Assembly: GCF_020921035.1 (NCBI RefSeq)
Contig: NC_063150.1
Location: 33,093,826 to 33,157,825, forward strand
Direction of reading: 5' to 3'
DNA from: Rhodamnia argentea
Lineage: Eukaryota; Streptophyta; Magnoliopsida; Myrtales; Myrtaceae
DNA length: 64,000 nucleotides
In this document: in pieces, positions 48,859 through 60,400 of the stretch
Position numbering within the stretch: position 1 is the first letter of the stretch
Layout: each line of letters starts with the position of its first letter
Notes under the pieces: model-generated
What the model saw: the letters and a program-made list of their open reading frames with translations, nothing else
The model's database searches: none
What the model was told of the DNA's origin: nothing
Position numbers and translations under genes: made by a program

Positions 48859-50155
48859 ATGGAGGTGCCGAGGTTCTTCGTGAGCGGAGGGATTAAGCTG
48901 CCGATCGGGTTCAGGTTCCGACCCACGGACCGAGAGCTGGTGGTTCATTACCTGAAGAGAAAAGTTCTGGCCGTTCCATTGCCCGCTTCTGTGATTCCTG
49001 AGCTCGATGTGTTTCGGGCCGATCCTTGGGACTTGCCAGGTATTCTCGCGTGGAACCCAGCTCGGGCCTTTGACCCTGTTTGTCTGCATCGTTGCCCGTT
49101 GGTCTCCTGTCTGTCTCGGCTGTTAAAGTTGTCTCCTTTTTTTCTATAAAATATAATCGATTTTGGTGAGAAGTTGTCGTTATCGTCGCAGCTTTTGGAG
49201 GGCGTGAGCAATCGGTTCAATGCTTTGGGCTGTGCAATTTGCGATTGCCGGTGCAATTTGTTGTTTTGTAGCGTCTTGTCACCTCTTTGTGTCTGAATTG
49301 ATAGAATAACGTCAGTTCGACATGGCCAGGAAGCTCAAGCATGTGCTAACGACAGGGAAAATTGGTTGAGCCTTTGAATGGTCAAAATGAAAATGTTGAA
49401 ACTTGCGATTGTGTTGGTCTATGTTTTATCGTGTCTGAGCGAATTTGCGTGTATTTGATCGCGTTTAGGAAGTTTGAGGGAGAGGAGGTACTTCTTCAGC
49501 AGAAGAAACAGGAGTTCCAATGGCCATGAACGCACAAGAGTTGCCGCTGGTTTTGGCTATTGGAGGTACAAAGCCAAAAGCAAGCAAATCTTAGCTTCTG
49601 ATGGCACTGGAAACCAAGTCATCGGGGTGAGGAAGACTCTGGCTTTCCGTGAAGGGAAGCATTCCATTGGCAATGTCCCTGGCACTCGATGGATCTTGCA
49701 TGAATTCAGCCTCGCAGCAACTCCGGAAAACTCGAAATCGACAACGGTAAAAAAAAAAAGAGAAAGGGGAAAAGAAAATTTTGAACCAAGATAGCCCGAT
49801 TTTCTTGGATCTTGCAGCAGTTGAATTAAGCTAGCTGTTCATGCTGTGTGGTCTGGTCCTTACGTGCTGTTTTGGATTGATACAAATTTTGCAGATGGCT
49901 CATGCCGGAGATGCGAATTGGGTGGTCTATCGGCTGTTTCAGAAGAAAATGAGGGCCAAGAGAAATGGCAATGGCAATCTTTCTCACCCCAAGAGGAAGA
50001 AGAGAAGCTCAGTGACTGATCTTGGGAGTGAATGCTCCGTTGGTGATTCACTAGGCACTCCTCCTCCACCATCTCCATGTTCAAGCTCCATCACTGACGT
50101 TTCCTCTTCTGGTAATATGTTGGATCAGGAGGATATCAGCAGCTCTTTTCGCTAG
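48859..50155 (+). CDS. NAC-domain transcription factor, NAC083-like
   Basis: Three plus-strand exons, 48859-49039, 49469-49746 and 49895-50155, join in phase and give 239 residues. The start at 48859 was chosen over an upstream ATG because [20 protein letters not shown] is where the NAC domain begins. Subdomains follow in order: [73 protein letters not shown] and [11 protein letters not shown], then a basic PKRKKR signal. Known role: NAC proteins bind DNA as dimers and control stress, senescence or vascular programmes; NAC083/VNI2 relatives have this opening and length. Unusual: the conserved WKATGxD segment reads WRYKAKSK, so DNA contact may differ from textbook NACs. The intron positions match those of typical NAC genes. 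Confidence 0.92.
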
Positions 50156-51008
50156 TTCTTTCGTCTCGATTAGAATTTAGATGCGGCAAAATCGACCTCT
50201 CCTTTGTTGCCGAATCATTAGACCTTTCTTGCGCAGCGAAATCACAAATTGGCCGGCCCAAAAGCGGGCGGGGAGAAATGAAGTGCATTTTCACATTTCA
50301 ATTGGAGAATTTTCTTGCTTGTGCTTTTGCTTTTGCAAGCGCGCTCAACATCTTCTTTACATTGGTTCTTGCCTCGCCCGCATCGTTTCCTCCACGAAAC
50401 TAACACGACCTCCAGGCGCGATCGAGGAAACGTGCGACATGAATCTTACGCGATCGATGTCGTGATTTCGCGCATAATTTGTAACCGTGACTTTGTGCCA
50501 AGGAGGGCGTGCTCCCCCTCCAACCCCCAAATCTGGCCTTTTTATCCGAAAAGGGCAAATGACTTTGCAGACAGAAAGATGGTCCAGCGAAGGATATGTT
50601 ACATGGAAAAAACCACAAAAAAAGAAGAAAAAGAAAGAGAAAGCATCAGTACAAAGAGAGGCGCATCCGAGGAAAGAATGGAAGAGGTTGCGTGCTGCTT
50701 AATCATGACTTCACTGGAAAGTTATGCCCTCCATTTGTGGGCACATGAACAATAAAAAGACAACCAAAAACCAGACACAACTTATGGAAGAAGGGCATCT
50801 TCACATGGGGTCTAACTTCTCCCCCCACCCATAAATTTTTTTTTTTTTTGGCTGTCTCTGCAAACTAATGGTCCACTTATAAATGCTGCTCGAATGGAAT
50901 CTCTCAGTGCATCATGCATGGACACACACCAGACCACTGTTCAATTCGGTTCCTTATTCAAATCATAGGTTCCTTATTCAAATCATAGGGATTGCTCCTC
51001 CTTCGTTC

Positions 51009-51010
<2 letters not shown>
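50156..51010. other. NAC 3' region and spacer
   Basis: Likely starts with the NAC 3' untranslated region. A 146-residue plus frame at 50315-50755 has no recognised domain. A perfect 20-bp direct repeat TTCCTTATTCAAATCATAGG lies at 50950-50989. Confidence 0.45.

Positions 51011-51051
<41 letters not shown>
51011..51051. repeat. (GA)n microsatellite
   Basis: About 20 uninterrupted GA units. Confidence 0.95.
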
Positions 51052-51052
<1 letters not shown>

Positions 51053-51879
51053 ATTAAAGAAAGAATTTCACAGCACCAGACCCAGTGAAGGTGGAGTCTG
51101 CAAGAGCACAAGATAGGAAAATGGTTTTGGCTACCAGGATTCTTCCCCATGATTCCAAGTGATTTACAATTTATGGGAAATCCTCCATGATTTTTAGCTT
51201 TCACCTTGATGGAAAGTCAATAAATAAATCTCTACTTAAAATCATCTAGAACCGCCTGGGGTTTCCGAAGCACCCGAAACTTGTTTTCCACGGAGGCGCT
51301 TGATTGACCGGAGTTGTTGCGAGCCGTTATCCGGTACTCTACGTTTCACACTACCATTCGAATAGTCATATCGCGTTCGCCCTCGTGACGGACGCTTTGC
51401 AGTCGAAAGATACCCATTCTCTTCGACCCTTTTCCATCGGAGCAATTTTGATTCCCCATGCATTGGAAGCAACAAAGATGGACAAACCGTGTATGCTTTC
51501 TTTACTGAATGCTCCAGAATCAGGATAAACATATAAATTCACAGAGAATGAGATTCTCTTGCAAGGAAGATTTAATGTATGCTTCAGCTTCCTAGGCAAT
51601 CACCAACAACAGAGGAAAAAAAAAACAAACAAATATGATGTTGGGTACAGATTTTGATAATTGATCAGAGGCGTGTGTGATCTCTAAAAGGATGGGTGGG
51701 ATAGTGACTTGACCTTCAACAGCCTTGGTTGGACCTGGAGGGGTGCGAAGCCTTTCCTAGAGCAGTTATGGTTGATTTTGCACACTAGGCCTGGTGTTGG
51801 GAGCTAAACATTCATCAGAAAAGACACAAATCTATAGGGAACTTTTTGCCTAATAGCGATCTTGTATTAACTTAGAATA
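51052..51879. other. Intergenic spacer, no supported gene
   Basis: Short overlapping frames at 51242-51599 on both strands lack known domains. Confidence 0.45.
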
Positions 51880-52187
51880 AAAAGATCACGCCCGCCTTTA
51901 GACCCTCGGGAACGGCACGGCCGGTTCGAGGGTCCGGGGGGATGATCAGTCCGGAGGCTGAAGTCGCATACTCAAATTCCACAGACTACGCGCAAACCGT
52001 TCTAAGTGAGGACCGCTTCATGACGTTTTCGTAAGGGTTCTAAGCCCGCCCCTTTAAGATTTAAAGAACGAACGAAAGAGGTCATATGCCTTTCGGGGAA
52101 ACCCTTGCCGTACCAAAATACCGTCAAGAAAAGGAACGACTTGAACGTCCCAAAATCCTCGGAAAGTGAAAGGGAAAGTCAGCCAGG
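51880..52187. other. Possible organellar (mitochondrial) DNA insertion
   Basis: This tract differs from its surroundings: GC-rich and balanced, with structured-RNA-like text such as CGGTTCGAGGGTCCGGGGGG and GATCAGTCCGGAGGCTGAAG. A frame reads MPFGETLAVPKYRQEKERLE and stops after ILGK. It resembles plant mitochondrial intron or spacer DNA in style, but I cannot name the source locus. A foreign nuclear repeat is the alternative. Confidence 0.4.
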
Positions 52188-53624
52188 GGGGGGGATTTCT
52201 TGCCGTGGAGGTTTAGAATCATGATCTGGTTGGATTCTCTTTGCACGTAAGGCCAATTTTGCTCTGCCTGTCATCGATCACGGCTTAAAAAAAAATTGAC
52301 CAAAAGTTCAAAGCAGATTCGTCTTTGGGCGTAGAATTCTGACTTTTGCCATGGTCTATTTTGTCAAAGGCAGGCATGGCCGTTGACCCCATGTGAGAGC
52401 ATAAGGTCGGGAAATTCATGAGTTTGTTCATATCATCCTCAAAGTTGTTGTTAGGATAGTATAATCAAATATTAAACTTTTCGAATAGTCAGCGGTGATT
52501 ATACGTAATTTTACTGGTCAATTAAGAAGTGTCGGAAATGGTGTTTCTAACGTATTTGTTCTTGTTTTGACAACAACAAAAAAAACATGTATCTGTTCTT
52601 GTCATTCGTCGACTCAAGAAAGTGGTGATGAATAACTATCTCATGGTTCAAAAAAAAAAAAAAAAACACTTGGCATTCGAAATTACGATGAAATTTGTGA
52701 TTTAAGGGTATGTTCGATCCTTTATTAGCGCAGACAAAGCCGGGAGGCCTCATGCTACAAGATCAGCTTCGCTAATGAAGACTTCGCAATTGAGTTATGC
52801 TTGCGTGAATTATTATCTTTAATGAAGCGCCAATGATTCACGATACTTCAAAACCGATTTGCCACGACTTGAGATATTGTATCATGAGAAAGTTGGGACC
52901 GTCGGATGCATTGCATGAAGACCTTTGCAAGCGAATTCCGGGTGCACTCGAATCACGTGAGTCCAACTCGCATCCGTCGTCAGATCAAGTAAGCTCCACA
53001 CGATATGCACATAATCTAAGGGGGCAACACATGACTCGGGCTTATCTGCTTCGAACGAAGTTAATAAGTTTTCCCCGACTTCGACGCGGTCGAATTGCAC
53101 AAAACTTACGGAGAAATGCCCAAAAAAAAAAAACAGGCTATTGTCCTCTCGGTTGAGCTCCTTGCGAGAAGTTTTCCGGACTTTGACATGGTCAATTATC
53201 CTTCCTCTTGGTTGAACTCTCGTTGGCAAAGGTATCTTTAGCCGAGCGGAGAAGCGACCAAGTAGAGAGAGAGAGAGAGAGAGAGATGTCCCATCATTCC
53301 GTTTTCAATTTGGACATCGACGTTGCCAATTGTTTGGGCACGTGTGTTTGGATTCACATGCCTGTCTCTTGCGGTTTGAAGCGTTCTTGATCCTAGTTTT
53401 AACTTCGTTATTGTATTGTTGTTCGTGGGTTATGATGTGATGTGGAAAAACGTTTTTTTGTTGAAAGCTGCACCGCGTGGGGATGAGGAAGGTGCTCTTC
53501 AACGACCCGGGTGAAATTGAAGCCCCAGTCATGCCCAGTGGCCGGCGAGAGCCCGGCGAGCCTCACCAGCAACATTGAGAAAAAGAAGGAGAAGAGAAAA
53601 CGCACAAAAATAATAATAAAAAAT
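52188..53624. other. Intergenic spacer, no supported gene
   Basis: Includes a G-run at 52185-52193, an A-run at 52651 and a GA run at 53262-53285. Frames of about 110 residues on both strands at 52833-53229 overlap and show no domain. Confidence 0.45.
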
Positions 53625-53848
53625 TCAAAAAATTTCTAAATATCTTCAAAATTTGTCCATGTCATCGCCAAATATACCATATAGGGTGATCGGTATCCAT
53701 ATCACCAAGTTTCGACCAATTGTGGTCAAATGGATTCGATTGACAACACGTGAAAATGTTTATGACTCAATTGATAAAATTAAAAGATTTAGGACTGAAT
53801 TGAAAAAAATGCAATAGATTTAGGACTTTTTGAACAATTTTCCCAAAC
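53625..53848. mobile_element. Foldback repeat family 1, right half
   Basis: Contains GGTGATCGGTATCCATATCA, GATTTAGGACTGAATTG, AATGCAATAGATTTAGGACT and TTGAACAATTTTCCC, the right-arm order. Confidence 0.6.
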
Positions 53849-54098
53849 TATCAAAGCTGGTCTTGTTGTGATCCCATAATATCAAGTGAGGTTTTGAGTA
53901 TATTGTACGGTTGTAGGGTGTTAATAGGTTGGGTAAAGTCGTGTTTCCACGATACCCCGACCCGACCCGAAGTAATAGGGAATGTGCTTGGCCCGACCCG
54001 TCCCGAAACACTAAAGACATAAATCCAAAAAGATTAGGTCAAATCCAAAAAGATTAGGTCGGGTCGGGTTTCATGGTTCTTTTTAGAATTTTAATGAT

Positions 54099-54346
54099 AA
54101 GGCTCCGTTTGTTTCACTTTTTTTTCCGGACGATCGCCCGTACCTCTTAAGAAAATGAATGAATGGCAAATATTTTTATCATCCACGAAAATGTTTAGAC
54201 GTAAATTGTTATCTTTCAACCAAAAGAAATTGATGTCGATATGAAAGCATTTTCTATCGACAAATTAGTTCAAGCGATATAATCGATCAATTTTAAGAAA
54301 ATATTTCTTAAATCATTCATTTTTTTGCCGAGCAAATCGTGGCTTA
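54099..54346. mobile_element. MITE, ~240-bp 'TTTGTTTC' family, copy 3
   Basis: Begins AAGGCTCCGTTTGTTTCAC and ends GCCGAGCAAATCGTGGCTT, with interior GCGATATAATCGATCA and GAATGAATGGCAAATATTTT. Confidence 0.65.
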
Positions 54347-55244
54347 AAATATTCTTCTCTTTCTATGTATATGATTTTTACGATTTACAGTTATTGTCTA
54401 TAGTCCCGCTCCATTATGTAATGATTCAACTATTTCATAATAGAGTAAATTTGCTTAATATTTTATAGATCTCGATATTTTGCACACGCCATGACACTTA
54501 TTCACATTTGCTTGTGTATCTATGAAAATAGAAAATTTGGTATTCCAATATAGGTAAAAATAAATAAAAAAGTTAGAATCGTGCTTGGTAGACTAAATTC
54601 ACACACATTCGGTGTAAAAACTAAACAACAGAGGAATGTGCTTGACCTTCCTTGCGTGCATTGCCATTGAACTTAATCCTCCCTTGTTTCCTTTTTATAT
54701 TTCAATTAGTCAAATGAGATTCTCGGCAAAGTATTATCCATTCGTCCGAATATCTCTTTTTTTTTTTAATAACAAAAATCAGAGATGCCAAAATCAGTGA
54801 AGCAAAATAATATACGATATGACTACTTGTTAGTGAAAAATCAAATTTAGATAAGAGAGCAACATTCACACTTGACAAACCCTAACTGAAACACGTCTCG
54901 ACCCAAAATCTTTACAAGTCCCAGAATTTAAGTCATTACCCAACCCGAACACCACCCAAACCGCAAATACTCAAAATTTCGGGTCAGTTCATGTGTCGAT
55001 TAATGTATATTGTTTGGTTTTGACACCACTTGTACCGATCATGCATTCTTATAAAGGATATCTTGACCTAATGCCTTTGTCATCCTCTTTGACTTCGAAT
55101 AATGCATCAAATAATTCTAAGATTGAATTTCGCTGTGGAATAAACTTTCTTGCACAAAGCACACGATCCTCGTACATTTTCGATAATTAGGGCGTGTTTT
55201 TTTAATTGAAAACTTCATGAAAAATATTTTTCAATGATTAGTTT
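54347..55244. other. Intergenic spacer, no supported gene
   Basis: AT-rich. The stretch GACCCAAAATC...CGGGTCAG near 54900-54990 resembles MITE ends like those near 53910-54075, so the two may be ends of one element interrupted by copy 3 above. Confidence 0.35.
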
Positions 55245-55762
55245 TCAATAAAATTGTCTAAAATGTCATTAACCTATGATACGATAGCTAATTCAATCCT
55301 AAACTTTTCAATTGCGACAATTTAAACTTAAACCGTTTGATAAAATTTCAATTAAGTCGTAAACCTTTTAATTATGAAAATTTAGTCCTAAACCTTCTAA
55401 ATTTTTGCCAAGTTAGTCTTAAACCTTTTAATGAATTACCAATGTAGTCATTTCGGATAATTTTGACTGGAAATTGACAACGTGGCGGTCTAGTCGGCAT
55501 CGAACACCCCACGAGGCACGGCCATGTCAACTATCTCCGTTCAAAATTAGCAGAAAGAACCACATTGGCAATCCGTTAAAAGATTCAGGATTAAATTAGC
55601 AAATCGCCGGAAGATTTAATACTAAATACACAAAATTGAAAGATTTAAGACTAAATTAGCTGTTGTGCAATAGGTTTAGGACTAAATAGGAAAAATTAAA
55701 AGGTTACGACTGAATTGGCTGACTTACAATAGGTTTAGGGCTTTTTGAACAATTTTCACGCT
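55245..55762. mobile_element. Foldback repeat family 1, complete copy with repeated arms
   Basis: Each arm is a string of about four units of roughly 30 bp: left arm AAATTTAGTCCTAAACCTTC-like, right arm GATTTAAGACTAAATTAGC-like. Between them lies ACACCCCACGAGGCACGGCC. It ends GGGCTTTTTGAACAATTTTC. Confidence 0.75.
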
Positions 55763-55932
55763 ACTTTTCATTTGTTTGGTGATTTAGGAAAACTGGTTTT
55801 CTTCTTAACAATTTCCCCAAATTAAGCTTGTTATTTTCAATTCATAAAAAACGTTTTTTGTAGATCGATTAGTAATCTATCATCCAAACATCGGAAAGTC
55901 ATAAAAACAACTCCTGAGCAATAGTTCTCCTT

Positions 55933-56177
55933 CAAACAAACAGATCTGCGAAAAATGAATGGTTTAAAAAATATCTTACTTAAAATGATAGTTTGTATTA
56001 CTTACAAAAACGAATAAACACAAAAATATCTTCATCTTTCACGAAAATGTTTAGACATAAATTATTGTCGACATTGAAAATATTTTCCATTGACTAATTA
56101 TTTGAAGTAATACAAACGATCGCTTTAAAGAAATTATTTTTAAAATCATCTATTTTCAGTGAAACAAACAGAGCTTT
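55933..56177. mobile_element. MITE, ~240-bp 'TTTGTTTC' family, copy 4
   Basis: Begins CAAACAAACAGATCTGCG and ends GAAACAAACAGAGCTTT. The interior has AATGATAGTTTGTATTACTT and its mirror TAATACAAACGATCGC. Confidence 0.7.
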
Positions 56178-56827
56178 AATCATCACCTTTTACTCCATGC
56201 AAATGACCAATGACAAACTGCATGCGCTTCTATGTGCTTAATATTGACATGAGCCCTGCCCTTATGCATCAAAATAATTTCGTGCTCTATATTGATTCAT
56301 CGTGCTAATATGGTAGATTTTTCACTATGATGGATTTTTTTTTTTGGGTCTATTCGCGATATATTGTTTCGGATAATGTGAGTCAATTCTACTTCAAATT
56401 ATACTTTTAGCAGCAAATCCGGTTTTTCTATCAATACCATTGTGTACACATGTTTGTACTTTCTTTCTTTCTACTGCATAACATGTTGTGCCTAATAGAG
56501 TCAGCTCTACTTAAATCTATCAACATGAATAGTCTCTCATTCTCAAGGAGTCCAATAACTCAATATCTTAAATAGATTAAATTTATATGATATTAATTAT
56601 AATATTGATTTTTCGGAAAATTCTTCTTTTATAACTTTCTCGAAAGACAAAATAGATTCCTCTCTATCCCATAATGATTGTATACGGTCGATAGTGTATT
56701 TTACTAGACATGAAATTTCACTAGTATATCTACATTTAGCTTGAGATTTTAAGACATTTTCCTTTAATTTCTTGCTTTTGTTGGGAAAATACTAAAATTC
56801 AATCCGGAAAAAGTGATAAGATCTTTT
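56178..56827. other. Intergenic spacer, no supported gene
   Basis: AT-rich, no coding signal. Confidence 0.5.
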
Positions 56828-57041
56828 CATTCCATTTGTTTCGGAGAAAATGAATGGTTTAAGAAATATTTCCTTAAAAATAATATCTTGCATCGCTTGA
56901 ATAAATTAATTGATAAAAATATTTTAATTATCGACAACAACTCTTGTTTAACAAATTTCCGTTCATGCGTTTTTCTAAGTGATACAAACGATTACTTTTA
57001 AGTTTCAAGTTATTTACTTTTCACAAAACAAATGAAGCCTA
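56828..57041. mobile_element. MITE, ~240-bp 'TTTGTTTC' family, copy 5
   Basis: Begins ATTCCATTTGTTTCGGAG and ends CACAAAACAAATGAAGCCT. Confidence 0.65.
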
Positions 57042-57594
57042 AATTAAATGCATTTAAGTTAAATAGTCGTTTCGGCTATAATCTCTGGTTGGTTTACTAC
57101 CTGCGTACCTGGGCTCTGCTAACCTTACAGCCCAATTATCTGGTCCATCTCAAAATTCTCATTAAAGGCCCAAGTGAGCTTACCTTCGGGCTTCATACAC
57201 TTTGGGCCCATTTTCGAAACCTTTATGCCATGAGTTAACCTGCACTCCTCAAAACATCGTAAGCTCGTGTCAGAATAATATAATTGCTCTTGCTAAAATT
57301 TTAACTTTGCCTATTGCAAGAAGAGAAAAGAGCCTTAACCCTTTGTGACACTTGATAATTGCATAAAGTCACTCCATTTGCGGTATGGAAATTGAATTTG
57401 TGATCACAAAAAGTAATGATTTGATTCATTCATCGGCTGACAAATTTACATAAATAGAAAACGTGACGTACCTCTCACGTAAAGAGATATAATGTTTGAG
57501 AAAAGTTAATTCGAAATAGGCTCTGTTATTATTTCGACCAAAAAAAAACTAGGCACTGTTATTTGACCCAAAAAAAAAAAAAAACAAACAAACT

Positions 57595-57811
57595 AGGCTC
57601 TGTTTGTTTCTCATAAATAGATGATTTGAAATAATATTTTTGTAAAAATAATCGTTCATATCGCTTGAAATAATGAATTAATGAAAAATATTTTATTGTC
57701 GACAACAATTTAGGTTTAGACATTATCATAAGCAATGAAAATACCTTTTGTTCATTTATTTCTATAAGCGATACAAAAGATTAATTATTTTGAATCTCAC
57801 ATTATGCCCTA
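57595..57811. mobile_element. MITE, ~240-bp 'TTTGTTTC' family, copy 6
   Basis: Begins AGGCTCTGTTTGTTTCTC and keeps the interior ATCGTTCATATCGCTTG and AAGCGATACAAAAGATTA. The right end (ATTATGCCCT) is worn. Confidence 0.6.
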
Positions 57812-58386
57812 AAATATGAAAAAAAAAAATAGTTTTTACTCTTTGATTGACATATTTACTGTTTCGCGTGGCAAATTATTTGACACAAGAACTCTACACA
57901 ATTAAAAAAACAAACTAACTTGTGGTCTCATACGTATTTGATTGAGACAATTGGTAACTCCAAAATAAAGATTGCGAGTGATGAATACCTTCCTCTCAAA
58001 ATCTCTTTTCCCAAAGGCAGACTAGGTATGTGGCACCTAAAAGATGCATCCTCCATAACTAACATACCAATTACCATTATTGATGTAGCTGCACCCATTA
58101 TTGCTCCATTCACATCATTGTTATGATTTTCATTTCTTAATCTCAGCGCTAGTCAAGACGAGTGTTTCATCTTAAAGGTAAACCCAACAGCAAACATTCA
58201 AGCGAAATAAAAATAATGTAAAAAAGTGAATACAAGTGCAGCTTAACTTGACATTTAATAAGGGATAAGTGTATTGAAAGTCTTAAAACTTTTGAAAAGA
58301 ACAATCATATCATAAAATTTATTAAGTTGATGCAAGCAAAGTTTACTAAAGGAATCTCTATAAGGCTCGGGAGGGCTAAACTTGCA
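57812..58386. other. Spacer, no supported gene
   Basis: A 61-residue minus frame (58113-57928, MNGAIMGAATSIMVIGMLVM) is hydrophobic but isolated; no gene could be built around it. Confidence 0.4.
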
Positions 58387-58394
58387 GCAGCAAC

Positions 58395-58750
58395 TTGGGG
58401 TGTCAACGGGCCAAGGCGAGCCGAGTCTTGGCCTTGCCCGAGCCGGCCCGAAACCGAATAGTGCCAAGCTCGACCTGGCCCGAACCATCTTCGGGCTGGG
58501 TCGAATCGGATTGGTTTTTTTTTTTGAATCAAAATCACTTGACATGTCCATCGAACGAAAGAATATAAAAATTAAAAATGAAAATAAGACGAATTAAAAG
58601 AAAACGTGGGTAAAAAAAAAGAGCCTGAATCGGGCCGGACCGACCCAGCCCGATCCTAATAGTACCAAGCTGGCCCGAAAGGCTCGAAAATTAGGGTGAA
58701 TTTTCTGGCCGGGCCAGGTCGGACTAGCGCGGGCTTTTTTGACACCCCTA
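58395..58750. mobile_element. hAT-type MITE with perfect 8-bp target duplication
   Basis: Ends TTGGGGTGTCAA and, inverted, TAGGGGTGTCAA. GCAGCAAC flanks it exactly on both sides (58387-58394 and 58751-58758), as expected for hAT transposition. The 356-bp interior is rich in GGCCCGA/TCGGGCC motifs forming mirrored halves. No coding region. Confidence 0.85.
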
Positions 58751-58758
58751 GCAGCAAC

Positions 58759-60011
58759 AACATTTGCGCGATGATAAATACCAAACAACAAGGCTTATGA
58801 ACGATTTAAACTAGGTATTGCAATAAATTACAATCAACCGCTTTTCTTTCCCATTGACATTATGACAGATGTCTTTCATGCTTTCAACAATTTGATTCGC
58901 ATAGTTCGGAGAAACAACAAATCATCATACTGTCTATCTCCTAGGTGAACCAAAACATGAAATGCATAATGCACGTACCTACTCAATCAAATTCTACATG
59001 AGCAATCAAATTCTACACAAGCAACTATACGAAACTTCGAGTAAATCAATGATAAATTGAGCAAAAAGCTCAAGCACTTAAATAGATTACCTTATATCTC
59101 TCGAGGTAGGGTAGAATCTCCAATTGACCTCGATAAGTCAAATTTCTAGAATGTGCGAAAATTTGAAAACTGATATATGAAATTTCGCTTGTCGAAGATG
59201 AACAGGAAAGAGAATCAAACCATCGTAGCACAAATAATTAACAAGAGGTTTACCATGCAGAGCATTGATCAAATTTTCAGAGATTATCTTCAAATCGATG
59301 AGGGGAGAGAGAATCTGGAATAAAGCTGGGTTGAACATCAATGAATAAGAGTTGGAACCTTCAATGACGAAGATGATGAGCGTTGCCGAAAAAGAGCTGA
59401 AGATGGGGAAGAAGAGCAAACGAAAGAGCCAAGGAAGACATGCCACAAAAGATAGAAAAGCGAACAATCATGGGCGTCACCAAAAAGCATCCCCGCCCCT
59501 TCGCCAATCATAATGCGATAGACATCCCGTGCTTAACCCGTTATGTAATCCGCTCCACGGCACGGGGCGTTTCCATGCTTTCGGCTCGGAGATCGGTGGT
59601 TGTTGGTTCGGTTCATGCTTTCGATTGATTAAAAGTATAATCAAGTCGTAAAAAGTGTCAAATTGATGCAATCGAGTTATTCCGTTATTCTTACCTAATT
59701 TGGCTAACAGAAAATTTTAACGTAACTTTTTTTATTATTATTTTTCCATACGTGATGACGTGGTTAAAACATGAAATATATTGCTAAAGATGTTTTGGTC
59801 CGAATCTTAGTTTTGAATCCAAACTTCGTATAAATTAAAGTAGGACTTTTTTTGGTAATTTTCCCTCATGGCTTGCAAAAACAAATTCCTCTTGATAAGG
59901 TGAAATAGGGGTGAGCATTTGAATTTTGAATCACATGGGCTTCATCCGGTTAAGAAATCGATTTTCGCAAGTCAAAGATTGAGATCATAACGAATTGCAA
60001 CATGAATTGCA
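58759..60011. other. Spacer with leader-like stretch on minus, no supported gene
   Basis: On the minus strand 59440-59270 is CT-rich and opens a 109-residue frame (59467-59138) without known domain. It could be the start of a decayed gene. Confidence 0.35.
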
Positions 60012-60400
60012 AGCAATATAATTTTTTTTTTGAACTTTGACGTAACGTGCAATATAATCCCTTTTGAACTTTTAATTTGATCAATATGATTCCCGAACTT
60101 TATCGCAATGTGCAATGTGGTCCTTGAATTTTTAATTTGAGCATTATGGTCCCTGAATTTTTGGAACATATCCAACTTAGTCCTTGAATTTTTAATTTAA
60201 TTTAGGAATGACATTTGGTATTTTCTTATAATTCGGGGACTAAGTTGAAATTGTTCTAAAAGTTCGGTGACCACATTAAACAAATTAAAAGTTTAAGGGC
60301 CACATTGCACAATAACCTAAAGTTAAGGGATCATATTGGTTAAATTAAAAGTTTATAAACCACATTGCACATTGTGCTAAAGTTTGAAGATCATTTATGT
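60012..60400. mobile_element. Repeat family 2, complete foldback copy
   Basis: The left arm repeats AATATAATCCCTTTTGAACT-like and GCAATGTGGTCCTTGAATTT units. The right arm carries their reverse complements: AAAAGTTTAAGGGCCACATT, AAACCACATTGCACATTG. The centre is short. Confidence 0.65.

Noticed and set aside
57928-58113. Hydrophobic 61-residue minus frame as a small membrane protein
   Set aside because: Isolated, with no upstream exon, promoter signal or family likeness.
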